Of a stretch of 64,000 bases of DNA, positions 35,289 through 43,613 are shown one piece after another. How positions within the stretch are numbered: the stretch's first letter is position 1; every line of letters starts with the position of its first letter. The position numbers and the translations under genes were made by a program. The notes beneath the pieces were generated by a model that saw only the letters and a program-made list of their open reading frames with translations, was not told where the DNA came from and ran no database searches. This DNA comes from UBA7985 sp002711265. GTDB taxonomy: Bacteria > Pseudomonadota > Alphaproteobacteria > UBA7985. The stretch covers positions 1-64,000 of the forward strand of contig CBFIBS010000008.1 in the NCBI GenBank assembly GCA_965660945.1, written 5' to 3'.

Positions 35289-36406
35289 CCGCTGACCCCG
35301 CTGATATGGACCTGCGGCGTCCCGGCCGAGGGGCGGGATCGAACCTCGCCGATACGGAATACGGGCACCTGTCCGGCCAGTGCCGCCATGACGTCGCCAG
35401 CTTCGCCAGCGCGAACCACGAGCACCATGCCCAGACCCATGTTGAAGGTCCGGTAAAGCTCCGGAATTTCGACCCGGTCGAGGTGCTGCAGCCAGCCGAA
35501 CAGAGGCACCGGCGACCAGCTTGCAGGGTCGACCACGGCCTGCAGATCCGCGCGCAACACCCGGTTCAGGTTTCCTGGCAGACCGCCACCGGTGACGTGG
35601 CAGAGCGCCCGGACCGCGCTTGGTACGGCATCGAGCGCCGCGTGTACGGCCTCGCCGTAAAGCCGTGTCGGGGCAAGCAGCGCCTGCCGCAGGCTCTGCG
35701 AGGCATCGAAGGGCGCGGGGGCATCGAGGTTCAGTCCCAGCTCGTCGATCAGGCGGCGGATCAGGGAAAAGCCATTGGAGTGGATCCCGCTGGACCCCAG
35801 ACCGATGAGAACATCACCCGCTTCGAGCGCATCGTAGTTGGGCAGCAGCGCCTCGCGCTCCACCGCACCCACCGCAAAGCCGGCAAGGTCGAAGTGTCCT
35901 TCGGCGTAGAGACCGGGCAGCTCGGCGGTCTCCCCGCCCACCAGCGCCGCCCCTTCGGCGGCGCAGGCCGCCGCGATGCCCTCCACCAGCGCGCGGTCGC
36001 GCTCGGGTGACAGACGGCCTGCGGCCAGATAGTCGAGAAAGAACAGGGGCCGCGCGCCCTGACACAGGATGTCGTTGGTACACATCGCGACGAGGTCCTG
36101 CCCCAGCCCGCGGTAGTCATCGAGGCTCTTGGCCAGCAGCAGCTTGGAGCCGACACCATCAGTTCCGCTAACGAGGATCGGGTCGCTTAGACCGGTTTGC
36201 CTGAGGTCGAAGAGAGCGCCGAAACCGCCGACTGACCCCATGACACCGGGACGTTGCGTGCCGGACAGCGCTGGCTTGATGGCGTCGACAAAGGCCTCAC
36301 CCGCATCGATATCGACCCCGGCGTCGGCGTAACTCAGCTTCCCGGTTCCGCGCGCTTCTTGGGTGCTTGGGGTCGGACGACTGGAGACGCGTGGGTCTTT
36401 GGTCAT
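35285..36406 (-). CDS. purM: Phosphoribosylformylglycinamidine cyclo-ligase PurM
   Basis: Closes the imidazole ring to give AIR, using ATP. The ATG at 36406, with AAAGG 5 nt upstream, gives 373 residues; an in-frame GTG at 36412 is possible. Hallmarks are LSYADAGVDIDAGEAFVD, LVSGTDGVGSKLLLA and CHVTGGGLPGNLNRVL. A Ser/Thr/Arg-rich N-terminal tail of about 20 residues precedes the core. It is the first gene of the nine-gene operon, with a candidate promoter about 70 nt upstream. Confidence 0.95.
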   Translation of the reverse strand: MTKDPRVSSRPTPSTQEARGTGKLSYADAGVDIDAGEAFVDAIKPALSGTQRPGVMGSVGGFGALFDLRQTGLSDPILVSGTDGVGSKLLLAKSLDDYRGLGQDLVAMCTNDILCQGARPLFFLDYLAAGRLSPERDRALVEGIAAACAAEGAALVGGETAELPGLYAEGHFDLAGFAVGAVEREALLPNYDALEAGDVLIGLGSSGIHSNGFSLIRRLIDELGLNLDAPAPFDASQSLRQALLAPTRLYGEAVHAALDAVPSAVRALCHVTGGGLPGNLNRVLRADLQAVVDPASWSPVPLFGWLQHLDRVEIPELYRTFNMGLGMVLVVRAGEAGDVMAALAGQVPVFRIGEVRSRPSAGTPQVHISGVSG

Positions 36407-36478
36407 TGGCACCTTTGCCTTGAACTCAGCGGGTCAGATACACGATCCGGCTTGCACCACACTTCCAAGCGCCATCGC

Positions 36479-36507
36479 ATAATATATCGCTCACGGGGCC
36501 CTGACTA
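36479..36507 (-). promoter_or_regulatory. Candidate sigma-70 promoter of the purine operon
   Basis: On the minus strand TAGTCA and TATTAT are separated by exactly 17 bp, ending about 70 nt before the purM start, and downstream of the lon terminator. The match to consensus is 4/6 for the -35 box and 5/6 for the -10 box. No purine riboswitch fold was recognised in the short leader. Confidence 0.5.
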
Positions 36508-36560
36508 CCGAGTCTGAAAATCGTCTGCAACGGCGCTGCACGCAGGGCTGCTTCAAGCAC

Positions 36561-36590
36561 AAAAAAAGCCCCTGACAACAGGGGCTTTTT
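36561..36590. terminator. Bidirectional-looking rho-independent terminator after lon
   Basis: A perfect 12-bp stem (AAAAAGCCCCTG against CAGGGGCTTTTT) with the 4-nt loop ACAA, flanked by A-run and T-run. It lies about 90 nt past the lon stop on the minus strand and insulates the purine operon promoter. Confidence 0.92.
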
Positions 36591-36677
36591 CCAGATTGAG
36601 GGCCGCCTTACAGGCTCGTTCGAGCCTTCTGCGAAGCCGCCAGACACGCGGTTGCGGGCGCTGGCGGGGGGAATCGA

Positions 36678-39083
36678 TCAGTGGGTGACAACCGGGCTCG
36701 ACGCACTCTCCGCCTTGGCCGCCGCCGCTTCGAATTCGGCGATCTGCTCAGCAGTCATCGGGGTCAGCGCTTCGGCCAGTGCGTGGCCGAGCACTTCGTC
36801 GACATCACTGACGGGCACGATTTCCAGCCCTTCTTTGACATTGTCCGGGATCTCGGCGAGGTCCTTCTCGTTCTCGATCGGGATCAGAACCTTGCTGATG
36901 CCACCGCGCAGGGCGGCCAGCAGCTTTTCCTTCAGCCCGCCGATGGGCAGAACCTTGCCGCGCAGGGTGACTTCGCCGGTCATGGCAACGGTGTTGCGCA
37001 CCGGCACACCGGTCAGCACGGAGACGATCGACGTTACCATAGCGATACCCGCCGAGGGGCCGTCCTTGGGCGTAGCGCCCTCGGGGACGTGGACGTGGAT
37101 GTCGCGCTTGGCGAACAGGTCGGGCTTGATGCCAAAGTCTGCCGCACGGGACTTCACAAAGCTCTCTGCGGTCTGGATCGACTCTTTCATCACGTCGCCC
37201 AGCTGGCCGGTGAAGACCGCCCGACCCTTGCCGTTGACGGTAACAGATTCGATCTGCAGCAGGTCGCCGCCGACTTCAGTCCAGGCCAGACCGGTTACCG
37301 CGCCGACCTGGTTGTTTTCTTCTGCGAGGCCGTAGCGGAACTTCCGCACACCGGCGAAATCGCCAACGTTCTCATCGGTGATGGCAAAGGCGCCGTCGCG
37401 CTCCTTCATGTCGATCGCCTTGACCGACTTCCGGCACAGGTTGGCGATTTCACGCTCGAGGTTACGCACACCGGCTTCGCGAGTGTAGTAGCGACACAGG
37501 TCGCGCAAGGCTGACTCGGTGATCTCCAACTCGCCTTCTTTGAGGCCGTTGTCCTTCAGCTGGCGCGGGATCAGGTGCTGCTTGGCGATCTCGACTTTCT
37601 CGTCTTCGGTGTAGCCGGAGATGCGGATCAGCTCCATCCGGTCGAGCAGCGGTCCGGGCATCCGGGTCGAGTTCGCCGTGCACAGGAACAGGACTTTCGA
37701 GAGGTCGTAGTCCAGCTCGAGATAGTGGTCGGAGAAGGTTGAGTTCTGCGCCGGGTCCAGCACTTCGAGCAGGGCCGAGGCCGGGTCACCGCGCCAGTCC
37801 ATGCCGATCTTGTCGATCTCGTCGAGCAGGAACAGCGGGTTCGAGGTCTTGGCCTTCTTCAGGCTCTGGACCACCTTGCCCGGCATAGAGCCGATATAGG
37901 TCCGGCGGTGGCCGCGGATCTCGCTTTCGTCACGAACGCCGCCCAGCGACACCCGCACGAAGTTCCGGTTCGTGGCCCGGGCGATCGACTTACCCAGCGA
38001 GGTCTTGCCCACGCCCGGCGGTCCGACGAGGCACAGGATCGGCCCCTTGAGGTCGCGTACGCGGTTCTGCACCGCAAGGTATTCGAGGATCCGCTCCTTG
38101 ACCTTTTCAAGGCCATAGTGGTCTTCGTCGAGGATGATCTCGGCGCGGTTGAGGTCCTTTTTGACCTTGGAGTACTTGCGCCATGGCAGCGAGAGCATGA
38201 CGTCGAGGTAGTTGCGGATGACCGTCGCCTCGGCTGACATCGGGCTCATCATCTTGAGCTTCTTCAGCTCGGCGTCGAACTTTTCGCGCGCTTCCTTGGT
38301 CATCTTGACCTTGCCAGCGCGCTCTTCGATTTCCGAAAGCTCATTGTGACCGTCTTCGGTCTCACCGAGTTCCTTCTGGATCGCCTTCATCTGTTCATTC
38401 AGGTAGTACTCGCGCTGGGTCTTCTCCATCTGCCGCTTGACGCGGCTGCGGATGCGCTTTTCGACCTTCATGACCCCGATTTCGCCTTCCATGTAGCCGT
38501 AGACCTTCTCGAGGCGGTCGGCGACGTTGAAGGTTTCCAGCAGATCCTGCTTCTCCGAAATCTTCAAGTTCAGATGGCTGGAGATGCTGTCAGCAAGCTT
38601 GGCCGGTTCTTCAATGCGAGACACGGTCACCAAAGCCTCGGGCGGGACGCGCTGGTTGAGCTTGATGTACTGCTCAAACTGCGAAACGACGGTGCGCATC
38701 AGCGCTTCCACGTCTTCTCCAGCCATGTCGCGTTCCTGCACCGGGCCGGCAGCGGCCTCAAAGTAGGTGCCGTTGTCTTCAACATCCATCAAGGTCGCGC
38801 GCGACTGCCCCTCGACCAGCACCTTGACGGTGCCGTCGGGCAGCTTCAGCAGCTGCAGCACCGTCGCAATGGTGCCGAGCGCATAAAGGTCCTGTGGCGA
38901 AGGGCTGTCTTCCTGTGCGTCCTTTTGAGTGACCAGCAGGATTTGCTTCTCGCCCTGCATCACTGCTTCGAGCGCCGCGACAGACTTATCCCGGCCAACG
39001 AAAAGCGGGATAACCATGTGCGGGAAAACGACGACGTCCTTGAGCGGCAGAACCGGATAGATCGAAGACCGTGTGGTAGTCAC
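36678..39083 (-). CDS. lon: ATP-dependent protease Lon
   Basis: Cytoplasmic AAA+ serine protease degrading misfolded and regulatory proteins. I chose GTG at 39083, with AAGGA 10 nt upstream, giving 801 residues and an opening of VTTTRSSIYPVLPLKDVVVFPH; an in-frame TTG at 39113 would add ten. The LON substrate-binding domain covers about 10-200, followed by a coiled region with EYYLNEQMKAIQKELGE. The AAA module has Walker A GPPGVGKTS and Walker B LFLLDEID. The protease domain has the catalytic Ser in KDGPSAGIAM and Lys in GGLKEKLLAA. It ends at a strong terminator and has a heat-shock-like promoter upstream. Confidence 0.96.
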   Translation of the reverse strand: MTTTRSSIYPVLPLKDVVVFPHMVIPLFVGRDKSVAALEAVMQGEKQILLVTQKDAQEDSPSPQDLYALGTIATVLQLLKLPDGTVKVLVEGQSRATLMDVEDNGTYFEAAAGPVQERDMAGEDVEALMRTVVSQFEQYIKLNQRVPPEALVTVSRIEEPAKLADSISSHLNLKISEKQDLLETFNVADRLEKVYGYMEGEIGVMKVEKRIRSRVKRQMEKTQREYYLNEQMKAIQKELGETEDGHNELSEIEERAGKVKMTKEAREKFDAELKKLKMMSPMSAEATVIRNYLDVMLSLPWRKYSKVKKDLNRAEIILDEDHYGLEKVKERILEYLAVQNRVRDLKGPILCLVGPPGVGKTSLGKSIARATNRNFVRVSLGGVRDESEIRGHRRTYIGSMPGKVVQSLKKAKTSNPLFLLDEIDKIGMDWRGDPASALLEVLDPAQNSTFSDHYLELDYDLSKVLFLCTANSTRMPGPLLDRMELIRISGYTEDEKVEIAKQHLIPRQLKDNGLKEGELEITESALRDLCRYYTREAGVRNLEREIANLCRKSVKAIDMKERDGAFAITDENVGDFAGVRKFRYGLAEENNQVGAVTGLAWTEVGGDLLQIESVTVNGKGRAVFTGQLGDVMKESIQTAESFVKSRAADFGIKPDLFAKRDIHVHVPEGATPKDGPSAGIAMVTSIVSVLTGVPVRNTVAMTGEVTLRGKVLPIGGLKEKLLAALRGGISKVLIPIENEKDLAEIPDNVKEGLEIVPVSDVDEVLGHALAEALTPMTAEQIAEFEAAAAKAESASSPVVTH

Positions 39084-39248
39084 GTTGGTGGTGTCCTTAT
39101 CATTATGCCCCAAAGCCCCCGTATGGCGGCTCCGGTCCCCGCAACGGCAGGCCTTTGCGGCGTTGTCCCCCCCTTCCCCTTAACGGCTCCGCTCGCAGGT
39201 CTCAATACCGGCTCTGTGTCGCGGGTGGGGACAAGTGTACAGGCTCCC

Positions 39249-39276
39249 ATTTGGGGTCTGGCTCAGCGACTTCAAT
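39249..39276 (-). promoter_or_regulatory. Possible RpoH (sigma-32) promoter of lon
   Basis: On the minus strand ATTGAAG, 13 bp, CCCCAAAT resembles the heat-shock consensus CTTGAAA-N13-15-CCCCATnT. It would start transcription near 39241, about 155 nt before the lon start chosen here. Heat-shock control of lon is well known in Pseudomonadota. Confidence 0.45.
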
Positions 39277-39344
39277 GCGTGGGCGCATATGTCGCTTTGC
39301 ATCAACGGGCTAGCAGATGCGCCCCGACCTGCTCGGGTTGGTTC

Positions 39345-39373
39345 TTGCGAACACCGTGTCGCAATCGTATAGC
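39345..39373 (+). promoter_or_regulatory. Candidate sigma-70 promoter of the tRNA-Leu gene
   Basis: TTGCGA and TATAGC are 17 bp apart on the plus strand, placing the start point about 42 nt before the tRNA. It matches 4/6 at both boxes and lies in the non-coding stretch between lon and the tRNA. Confidence 0.45.
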
Positions 39374-39422
39374 GACCGTCACGACAAAGGTGATAGCGAT
39401 CTGCGGTCACTTTTCGGGTCGT

Positions 39423-39507
<85 letters not shown>

Positions 39508-39579
39508 AGCCGGTTCCGACCTGCCCCGAAAATACCTCCGGGCCGGCAACGCTGAATGAGAAAGTGAACAGGATTGACC

Positions 39580-40920
39580 ATGCAGATTAACCTCGTTTCC
39601 GAAGAGGGTCTCAGCCGCGCATTTGACGTGACGGTTCCGGGCGTGGATTTTGAAGCCAAGGTGGACAAGAACCTCGCTGGTTTTGCTAAGGATCTGAAGC
39701 TGCCAGGCTTCCGACCGGGTAAAGTGCCGATGACTGTTGTGCGCTCCCGCTACCGGGCCTCGATCATGGAAGAAGTCATGAACGAGACTGTGCAGGAAGC
39801 GGTACGGAGTGCGCTGACCGAGCACGAGATCACCGCAGCCGCCCCAGCAAACGTTACCGAGATCAAGCCCTTCGAGGCGGGTGAAGACGTCGCCTTCAGT
39901 TTTGCAATCGACGTCATGCCAACGATCGAGCTGACCGACTTCAGTAAATTGTCTTTCGATCGGATGGTCCCGGTCCTCGAAGACCGTCACATCGATGACG
40001 CCCTCAACGTGCTCGCAGAGCGTGGCGCGCAGCCGGTCGACATTGAAAACAAGAAACACAAGGTCAAGAAAGACGACATCGTAATTCTCGACTTCGCCGG
40101 GTCTGTCGATGGCAAAGAACGGCCGGGCATGAAGGGCGAAAACGCCATGCTGCAAATCGGCTCGGGCATGTTTATTCCCGGCTTTGAAGAGCAGCTCAAG
40201 GGCAAGAAACTTGGCGATGAGTTCGACTTCGACATCACCTTCCCTGACGACTACAACGCGGAAGAACTGCAGGGTGTCGAGGCCAACTTCAAGATCAAGA
40301 TCAAAGAGCTCAAGCAGCTCGATAAGCCTGAGATCGATGAGGAGTTCGCCAAGAAGTTCGGTAAGGAGTCGATCGAGGAACTGCAGCTGCAGATCAAGCA
40401 GGAGCTGGACAGCATTCACCGCCGTTCTGCACGCTTCCTGCTCAAGCGCGAAATCATGGATCAGCTGATGGACACCCACGAGTTCGAGCTGCCCACGAGC
40501 CTGGTTGACAACGAGTTCAACGCCATCTGGCAGCAGATCATGAACGAAGCCAAGGCCGGACGGGTGGATGAAGAGGACAAGGGCAAGACCGAAGACGAGC
40601 TTAAAGGCGAATACCGGCAGATTGCCGAACGTCGCGTGCGGCTGGGGCTGGTGCTCTCGGAGGTGGCAACCTCCAACAAACTGGACATAACCCCAGAGGA
40701 ATTTAATGCTGCAATCCAGCGTGAGATGGCCATGAACCCGGGTGAGGAAGCTGAGATCTACCAGCGCTACACCACGGATCCAAACGCGCGTCAGTCATTG
40801 ATCGCGCCGATGATGGAAGACAAGGCCGTCGACTATATCCTCGAACTTGCCAAGGTCACCGACATCGATACCGACCCCGACAAGATTGAAGAACTGATCG
40901 ACAAACCAGCCGAAATCTGA
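39580..40920 (+). CDS. tig: Trigger factor
   Basis: Ribosome-bound chaperone and peptidyl-prolyl isomerase. The ATG at 39580 with AGGA 7 nt upstream gives 446 residues. The ribosome-binding domain contains the GFRPGKVP signature at about 45-52. The FKBP-type domain lies around 150-245 (KKDDIVILDFAGSVDGKERPGMKGENAMLQIGSG, in part), and the long helical C-terminal arms follow, as usual. It begins 72 nt after tRNA-Leu and ends at a strong terminator. clpP, clpX and lon often follow tig; here lon is upstream on the opposite strand instead. Confidence 0.96.
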   Translation: MQINLVSEEGLSRAFDVTVPGVDFEAKVDKNLAGFAKDLKLPGFRPGKVPMTVVRSRYRASIMEEVMNETVQEAVRSALTEHEITAAAPANVTEIKPFEAGEDVAFSFAIDVMPTIELTDFSKLSFDRMVPVLEDRHIDDALNVLAERGAQPVDIENKKHKVKKDDIVILDFAGSVDGKERPGMKGENAMLQIGSGMFIPGFEEQLKGKKLGDEFDFDITFPDDYNAEELQGVEANFKIKIKELKQLDKPEIDEEFAKKFGKESIEELQLQIKQELDSIHRRSARFLLKREIMDQLMDTHEFELPTSLVDNEFNAIWQQIMNEAKAGRVDEEDKGKTEDELKGEYRQIAERRVRLGLVLSEVATSNKLDITPEEFNAAIQREMAMNPGEEAEIYQRYTTDPNARQSLIAPMMEDKAVDYILELAKVTDIDTDPDKIEELIDKPAEI

Positions 40921-40942
40921 GGCCCCTCAGTCAAGGCATATC

Positions 40943-40989
40943 AAAGGCCGGCCCTGCCCCCGATCCAGAAGGGGACGCGGCCGGCCTTT
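40943..40989. terminator. Terminator between tig and the Sel1/SPOR gene
   Basis: AAAGGCCGGCC at 40943-40953 pairs perfectly with GGCCGGCCTTT at 40979-40989, with an inner CCCC/GGGG helix. It lies just past the tig stop and just past the end of the convergent gene, so it can serve both. Confidence 0.85.
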
Positions 40990-40993
40990 CGCT

Positions 40994-42304
40994 TTAACCG
41001 CGCCGGACTTCCTGCGGCTGACAGAAAAGCGACGCCTGCCGCGTGCGCAGGAAGTTGCACAGCGCCCAGGCATAGTCCGGGCCGGGGACTGGCCCGACCA
41101 GCAGCCTTATCACCGTGGTATCGCGTCCCAGACTGGTTTCGTCGGCGCGCAGCACCTCGCTCTGGTAAGCCGTCTCAAGCAGCTCGAAGACCCCGGGAGC
41201 CGTCGCTGAAACGCGGTCGTACAGCGCCGCCACCTCATCCGCATCCGCGCCGCTGCCCAGCCACAGCGCATAGACCGGCGCGTCCGGCGCAATGCCTGGC
41301 AGCGTGTAAACCGGCGTTGGTCGGGGTACGGGCACAGGCGGCATCGGGAAATCCGGCTCGGGCGCAGCCGCAGCAGCCGTCCCGGCAGCGTCCCCAGCTT
41401 GTTCATCGACCATGGTTTGCAAGCTCGGGGTTGGGTCGGTCTCCGGCTTCGACTCAGGGCTTGGCGCAGGCTCAGGGGTTGGCGACGGGGCTGGCTCTGG
41501 GGCTGGCTCTGGGGTTGGCTCTGGGGCTGGCGACGGGGCTGGCGACGGGGGCGGCTCAAATAGAGTCGCGATCTCGTCAGCCGTGCGGCTCAGGGCTGGC
41601 ACCGAAGGCAGCGCTGAGGCTTCTTCGGCGACAGGCGCGACAGCCTCTGCCGGGGTCGTCAACGGTCCAGGTGCTGTCGCAGTCTGCGCGAGCAAGCCCG
41701 ACAATGCCTCAGCAGCCAGCCCATGCCCCGCCGCCGCCGCTCGCTGGCACCAGAGCGCTGCCTCGCCGATGTCGACCTCAACCCCGACGCCCTTTTCATA
41801 GAACTGACAGACCGCCCACTGGGCTTCGGGCAGGCCACCCAACCCGGCATCGTAGATCAGCTCCAGCGCCCGCTGCGCGTTCTGCTCCACGCCCTGCCCG
41901 TTGTAGTAGGCCAGCCCCAGATTGAAGCTGGCGAAGGCGTGGCCCTGCTCCGCCGCTGCCTGCCACAGCGCTGCCGCGCGGGCGGGGTCATAGTCAACAC
42001 CCCGACCTTCGGCATACATGAGCGCGAGATTGGTCAGGGCCTCGGGCAGCCCGGAACTAGCGTAGAGCTCTGCGGCCCGCAACTCGTTCCACTCCACCCC
42101 CTGCCCGGTCTCGTAGAGCAGCGCCATGGCATATTCAGCCTGCGGACGCTCATCGCTGTCGGCGGCGATCAGTTCGCGCCAGATCGCAACAGCTGCGGGC
42201 AGGTCTCCGGCGTCCACGGCATCAAGCCCGGCCTCGTAGCTCTGCGCGGCAGCCGTCGCCTGAAACAGCCCGAGGCAGAGCGCTATCAAGGCCACTGACA
42301 CCAA
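40994..42304 (-). CDS. Sel1-repeat and SPOR-like domain envelope protein
   Basis: Probably a periplasmic or membrane-tethered protein. The 436 residues start with a signal-like segment (VALIALCLGLFQATAAA). Residues about 25-205 hold Sel1-type repeats with the pattern AxxLYxxGxGVxxDxxxAxxWxxxAAxxGH. A Pro/Glu/Ala/Ser-rich linker at about 255-300 follows, and the last 80 residues resemble a SPOR domain (RLLVGPVPGPDYAWALCNFL), a fold that binds peptidoglycan stripped of its stem peptides. Sel1 repeats mediate protein-protein contacts, so a role in cell-envelope assembly or division is likely but not shown. Transcribed alone. Confidence 0.75.
   Translation of the reverse strand: MVSVALIALCLGLFQATAAAQSYEAGLDAVDAGDLPAAVAIWRELIAADSDERPQAEYAMALLYETGQGVEWNELRAAELYASSGLPEALTNLALMYAEGRGVDYDPARAAALWQAAAEQGHAFASFNLGLAYYNGQGVEQNAQRALELIYDAGLGGLPEAQWAVCQFYEKGVGVEVDIGEAALWCQRAAAAGHGLAAEALSGLLAQTATAPGPLTTPAEAVAPVAEEASALPSVPALSRTADEIATLFEPPPSPAPSPAPEPTPEPAPEPAPSPTPEPAPSPESKPETDPTPSLQTMVDEQAGDAAGTAAAAAPEPDFPMPPVPVPRPTPVYTLPGIAPDAPVYALWLGSGADADEVAALYDRVSATAPGVFELLETAYQSEVLRADETSLGRDTTVIRLLVGPVPGPDYAWALCNFLRTRQASLFCQPQEVRRG
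41475..41546. repeat. Tandem 12-bp repeats in the Pro/Glu-rich linker
   Basis: Six near-identical 12-bp units of the form GGGGYTGGCKMY, followed by a degenerate seventh, encode PAPE/PAPS repeats in the minus-strand gene. Such arrays can change length between strains. Confidence 0.85.
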
Positions 42305-42390
42305 GGCCAGTGGACGTAAATGTGGGTCGGAGACGGCGGTATGGCGGGAAGGGATGGATCAAGCCTCGCGCTGCGTTGCTCGGGACTTGG

Positions 42391-42407
42391 CTATAATCAA
42401 TTTATAG
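42391..42407. promoter_or_regulatory. A+T-rich palindrome in a divergent intergenic region
   Basis: CTATAA and TTATAG flank TCAAT. The element includes a perfect TATAAT on the plus strand and TATAAA on the minus strand, in the 243-nt gap between the divergent Sel1/SPOR and DMT genes. It could be an operator or overlapping -10 boxes; I found no matching -35 boxes. Confidence 0.3.
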
Positions 42408-42547
42408 GGGTGTTACCATAAAATATTTCGCGTATTGAGCCTTTCCGGCGCAGGCGGTGCCGGACGGGGCCGAATTCGGATAGACGCCGACGCTCAAGTC
42501 GTGTCTGTGCAGGGCAGTATTTTCGAACCCAAGGGCTTTTCCGACCT

Positions 42548-43483
42548 ATGGCCACCCCTCTGAGCCTGACACCCCGTGCCTGGCTGCTGCTCATTTCCCT
42601 GTCGTTCCTGTGGGGGCTGTCATTCCTGTTCTACGACATCGCGCTCGACGGTTTCGGGCCGCTGGCGGTGGTGCTCGGCCGGACCTCGATTTCGGCGCTG
42701 ACCCTGCTCATCATCCTGCGCGCCCTGCGGCAGCGGTTGCCGACCAGCCTCGGCGCCTGGGGGCAGCTGGCGGTTCTGGGCGTGCTCAACAACGCCCTGC
42801 CGTTTCTGCTGATCGCCACGGGGATGGTGCAGCCGGGTTTTCATGGCGGCATGGCCTCAATCTTCAACGCCACTGTCCCGCTGTTCACGGTGTTCATCGC
42901 CCACTTCTTCCTGGTCGATGAGCGTCTGAAACCGGCCAAGCTGCTCGGCATTCTCACCGGCATCGCCGGGGTGGCGGTGATGATGGCGCGCGACGCCTGG
43001 ACTGGCGAGACGGGGCTGTTGCTGGGCGGCTCTCTGGTGCTGGGCGCAACGCTCTCCTACGGCGCTGCGGGGGTCTGGGCGCGGCGAATGAACCGCCTCG
43101 AACCGCTGCAGGTCGCCACCGGGCAGCAGGTCGCGGCGACATTCTGGGTGGTGCTGCCCGTCGCGCTGATCGACCGGCCCTGGAGCTACAGCGCTTCGGT
43201 GGGGCTGGACAGCTGGCTGGCGCTCATCGCCCTCGGGGTGCTGTCGACCGGGCTGGCCTACATCCTGTTCTTCCAGATACTGCGGACAGCAGGCGCGACC
43301 AACGTCTCGCTGGTGACCCTGCTCATCCCGATCTGGGCGATTTTGTTCAACGCCACCTTCCGCGAAAACACGCTCGCGTTCTGGCAGACCATTACGCTGG
43401 CGCAATGGGTCGGGATCGCGCTGATCTTCCTCGGGCTGGCGATCGTGAACGGCTGGCTGCCCCGTCGCAAAACCGCCACCTAG
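42548..43483 (+). CDS. DMT superfamily (EamA) transporter
   Basis: Metabolite exporter-type membrane protein of 311 residues with about ten hydrophobic segments arranged as two EamA repeats, for example LLISLSFLWGLSFLFYDIAL in the first and GVLSTGLAYILFFQIL in the second. EamA proteins export amino acids or small metabolites. It ends 130 nt before soxB on the same strand, so it could belong functionally with the sarcosine genes, but nothing proves this. Start ATG is at 42548. Confidence 0.85.
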   Translation: MATPLSLTPRAWLLLISLSFLWGLSFLFYDIALDGFGPLAVVLGRTSISALTLLIILRALRQRLPTSLGAWGQLAVLGVLNNALPFLLIATGMVQPGFHGGMASIFNATVPLFTVFIAHFFLVDERLKPAKLLGILTGIAGVAVMMARDAWTGETGLLLGGSLVLGATLSYGAAGVWARRMNRLEPLQVATGQQVAATFWVVLPVALIDRPWSYSASVGLDSWLALIALGVLSTGLAYILFFQILRTAGATNVSLVTLLIPIWAILFNATFRENTLAFWQTITLAQWVGIALIFLGLAIVNGWLPRRKTAT

Positions 43484-43613
43484 TCGGTTCTCGGCCCCCC
43501 AGTTCTGCGTAAGCGCACCGGAATGGCGCGACCACGTCGCTGATTGACGAAAGCGACGGGTTGGGGCTGTTTAGTTTCGGAAACATAAACGGTGCGCAGG
43601 GAAAGGCGTGAGC

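Noticed and set aside
36413..36478. Purine riboswitch in the purM leader
   Set aside because: The leader is too short and shows none of the conserved junction bases.
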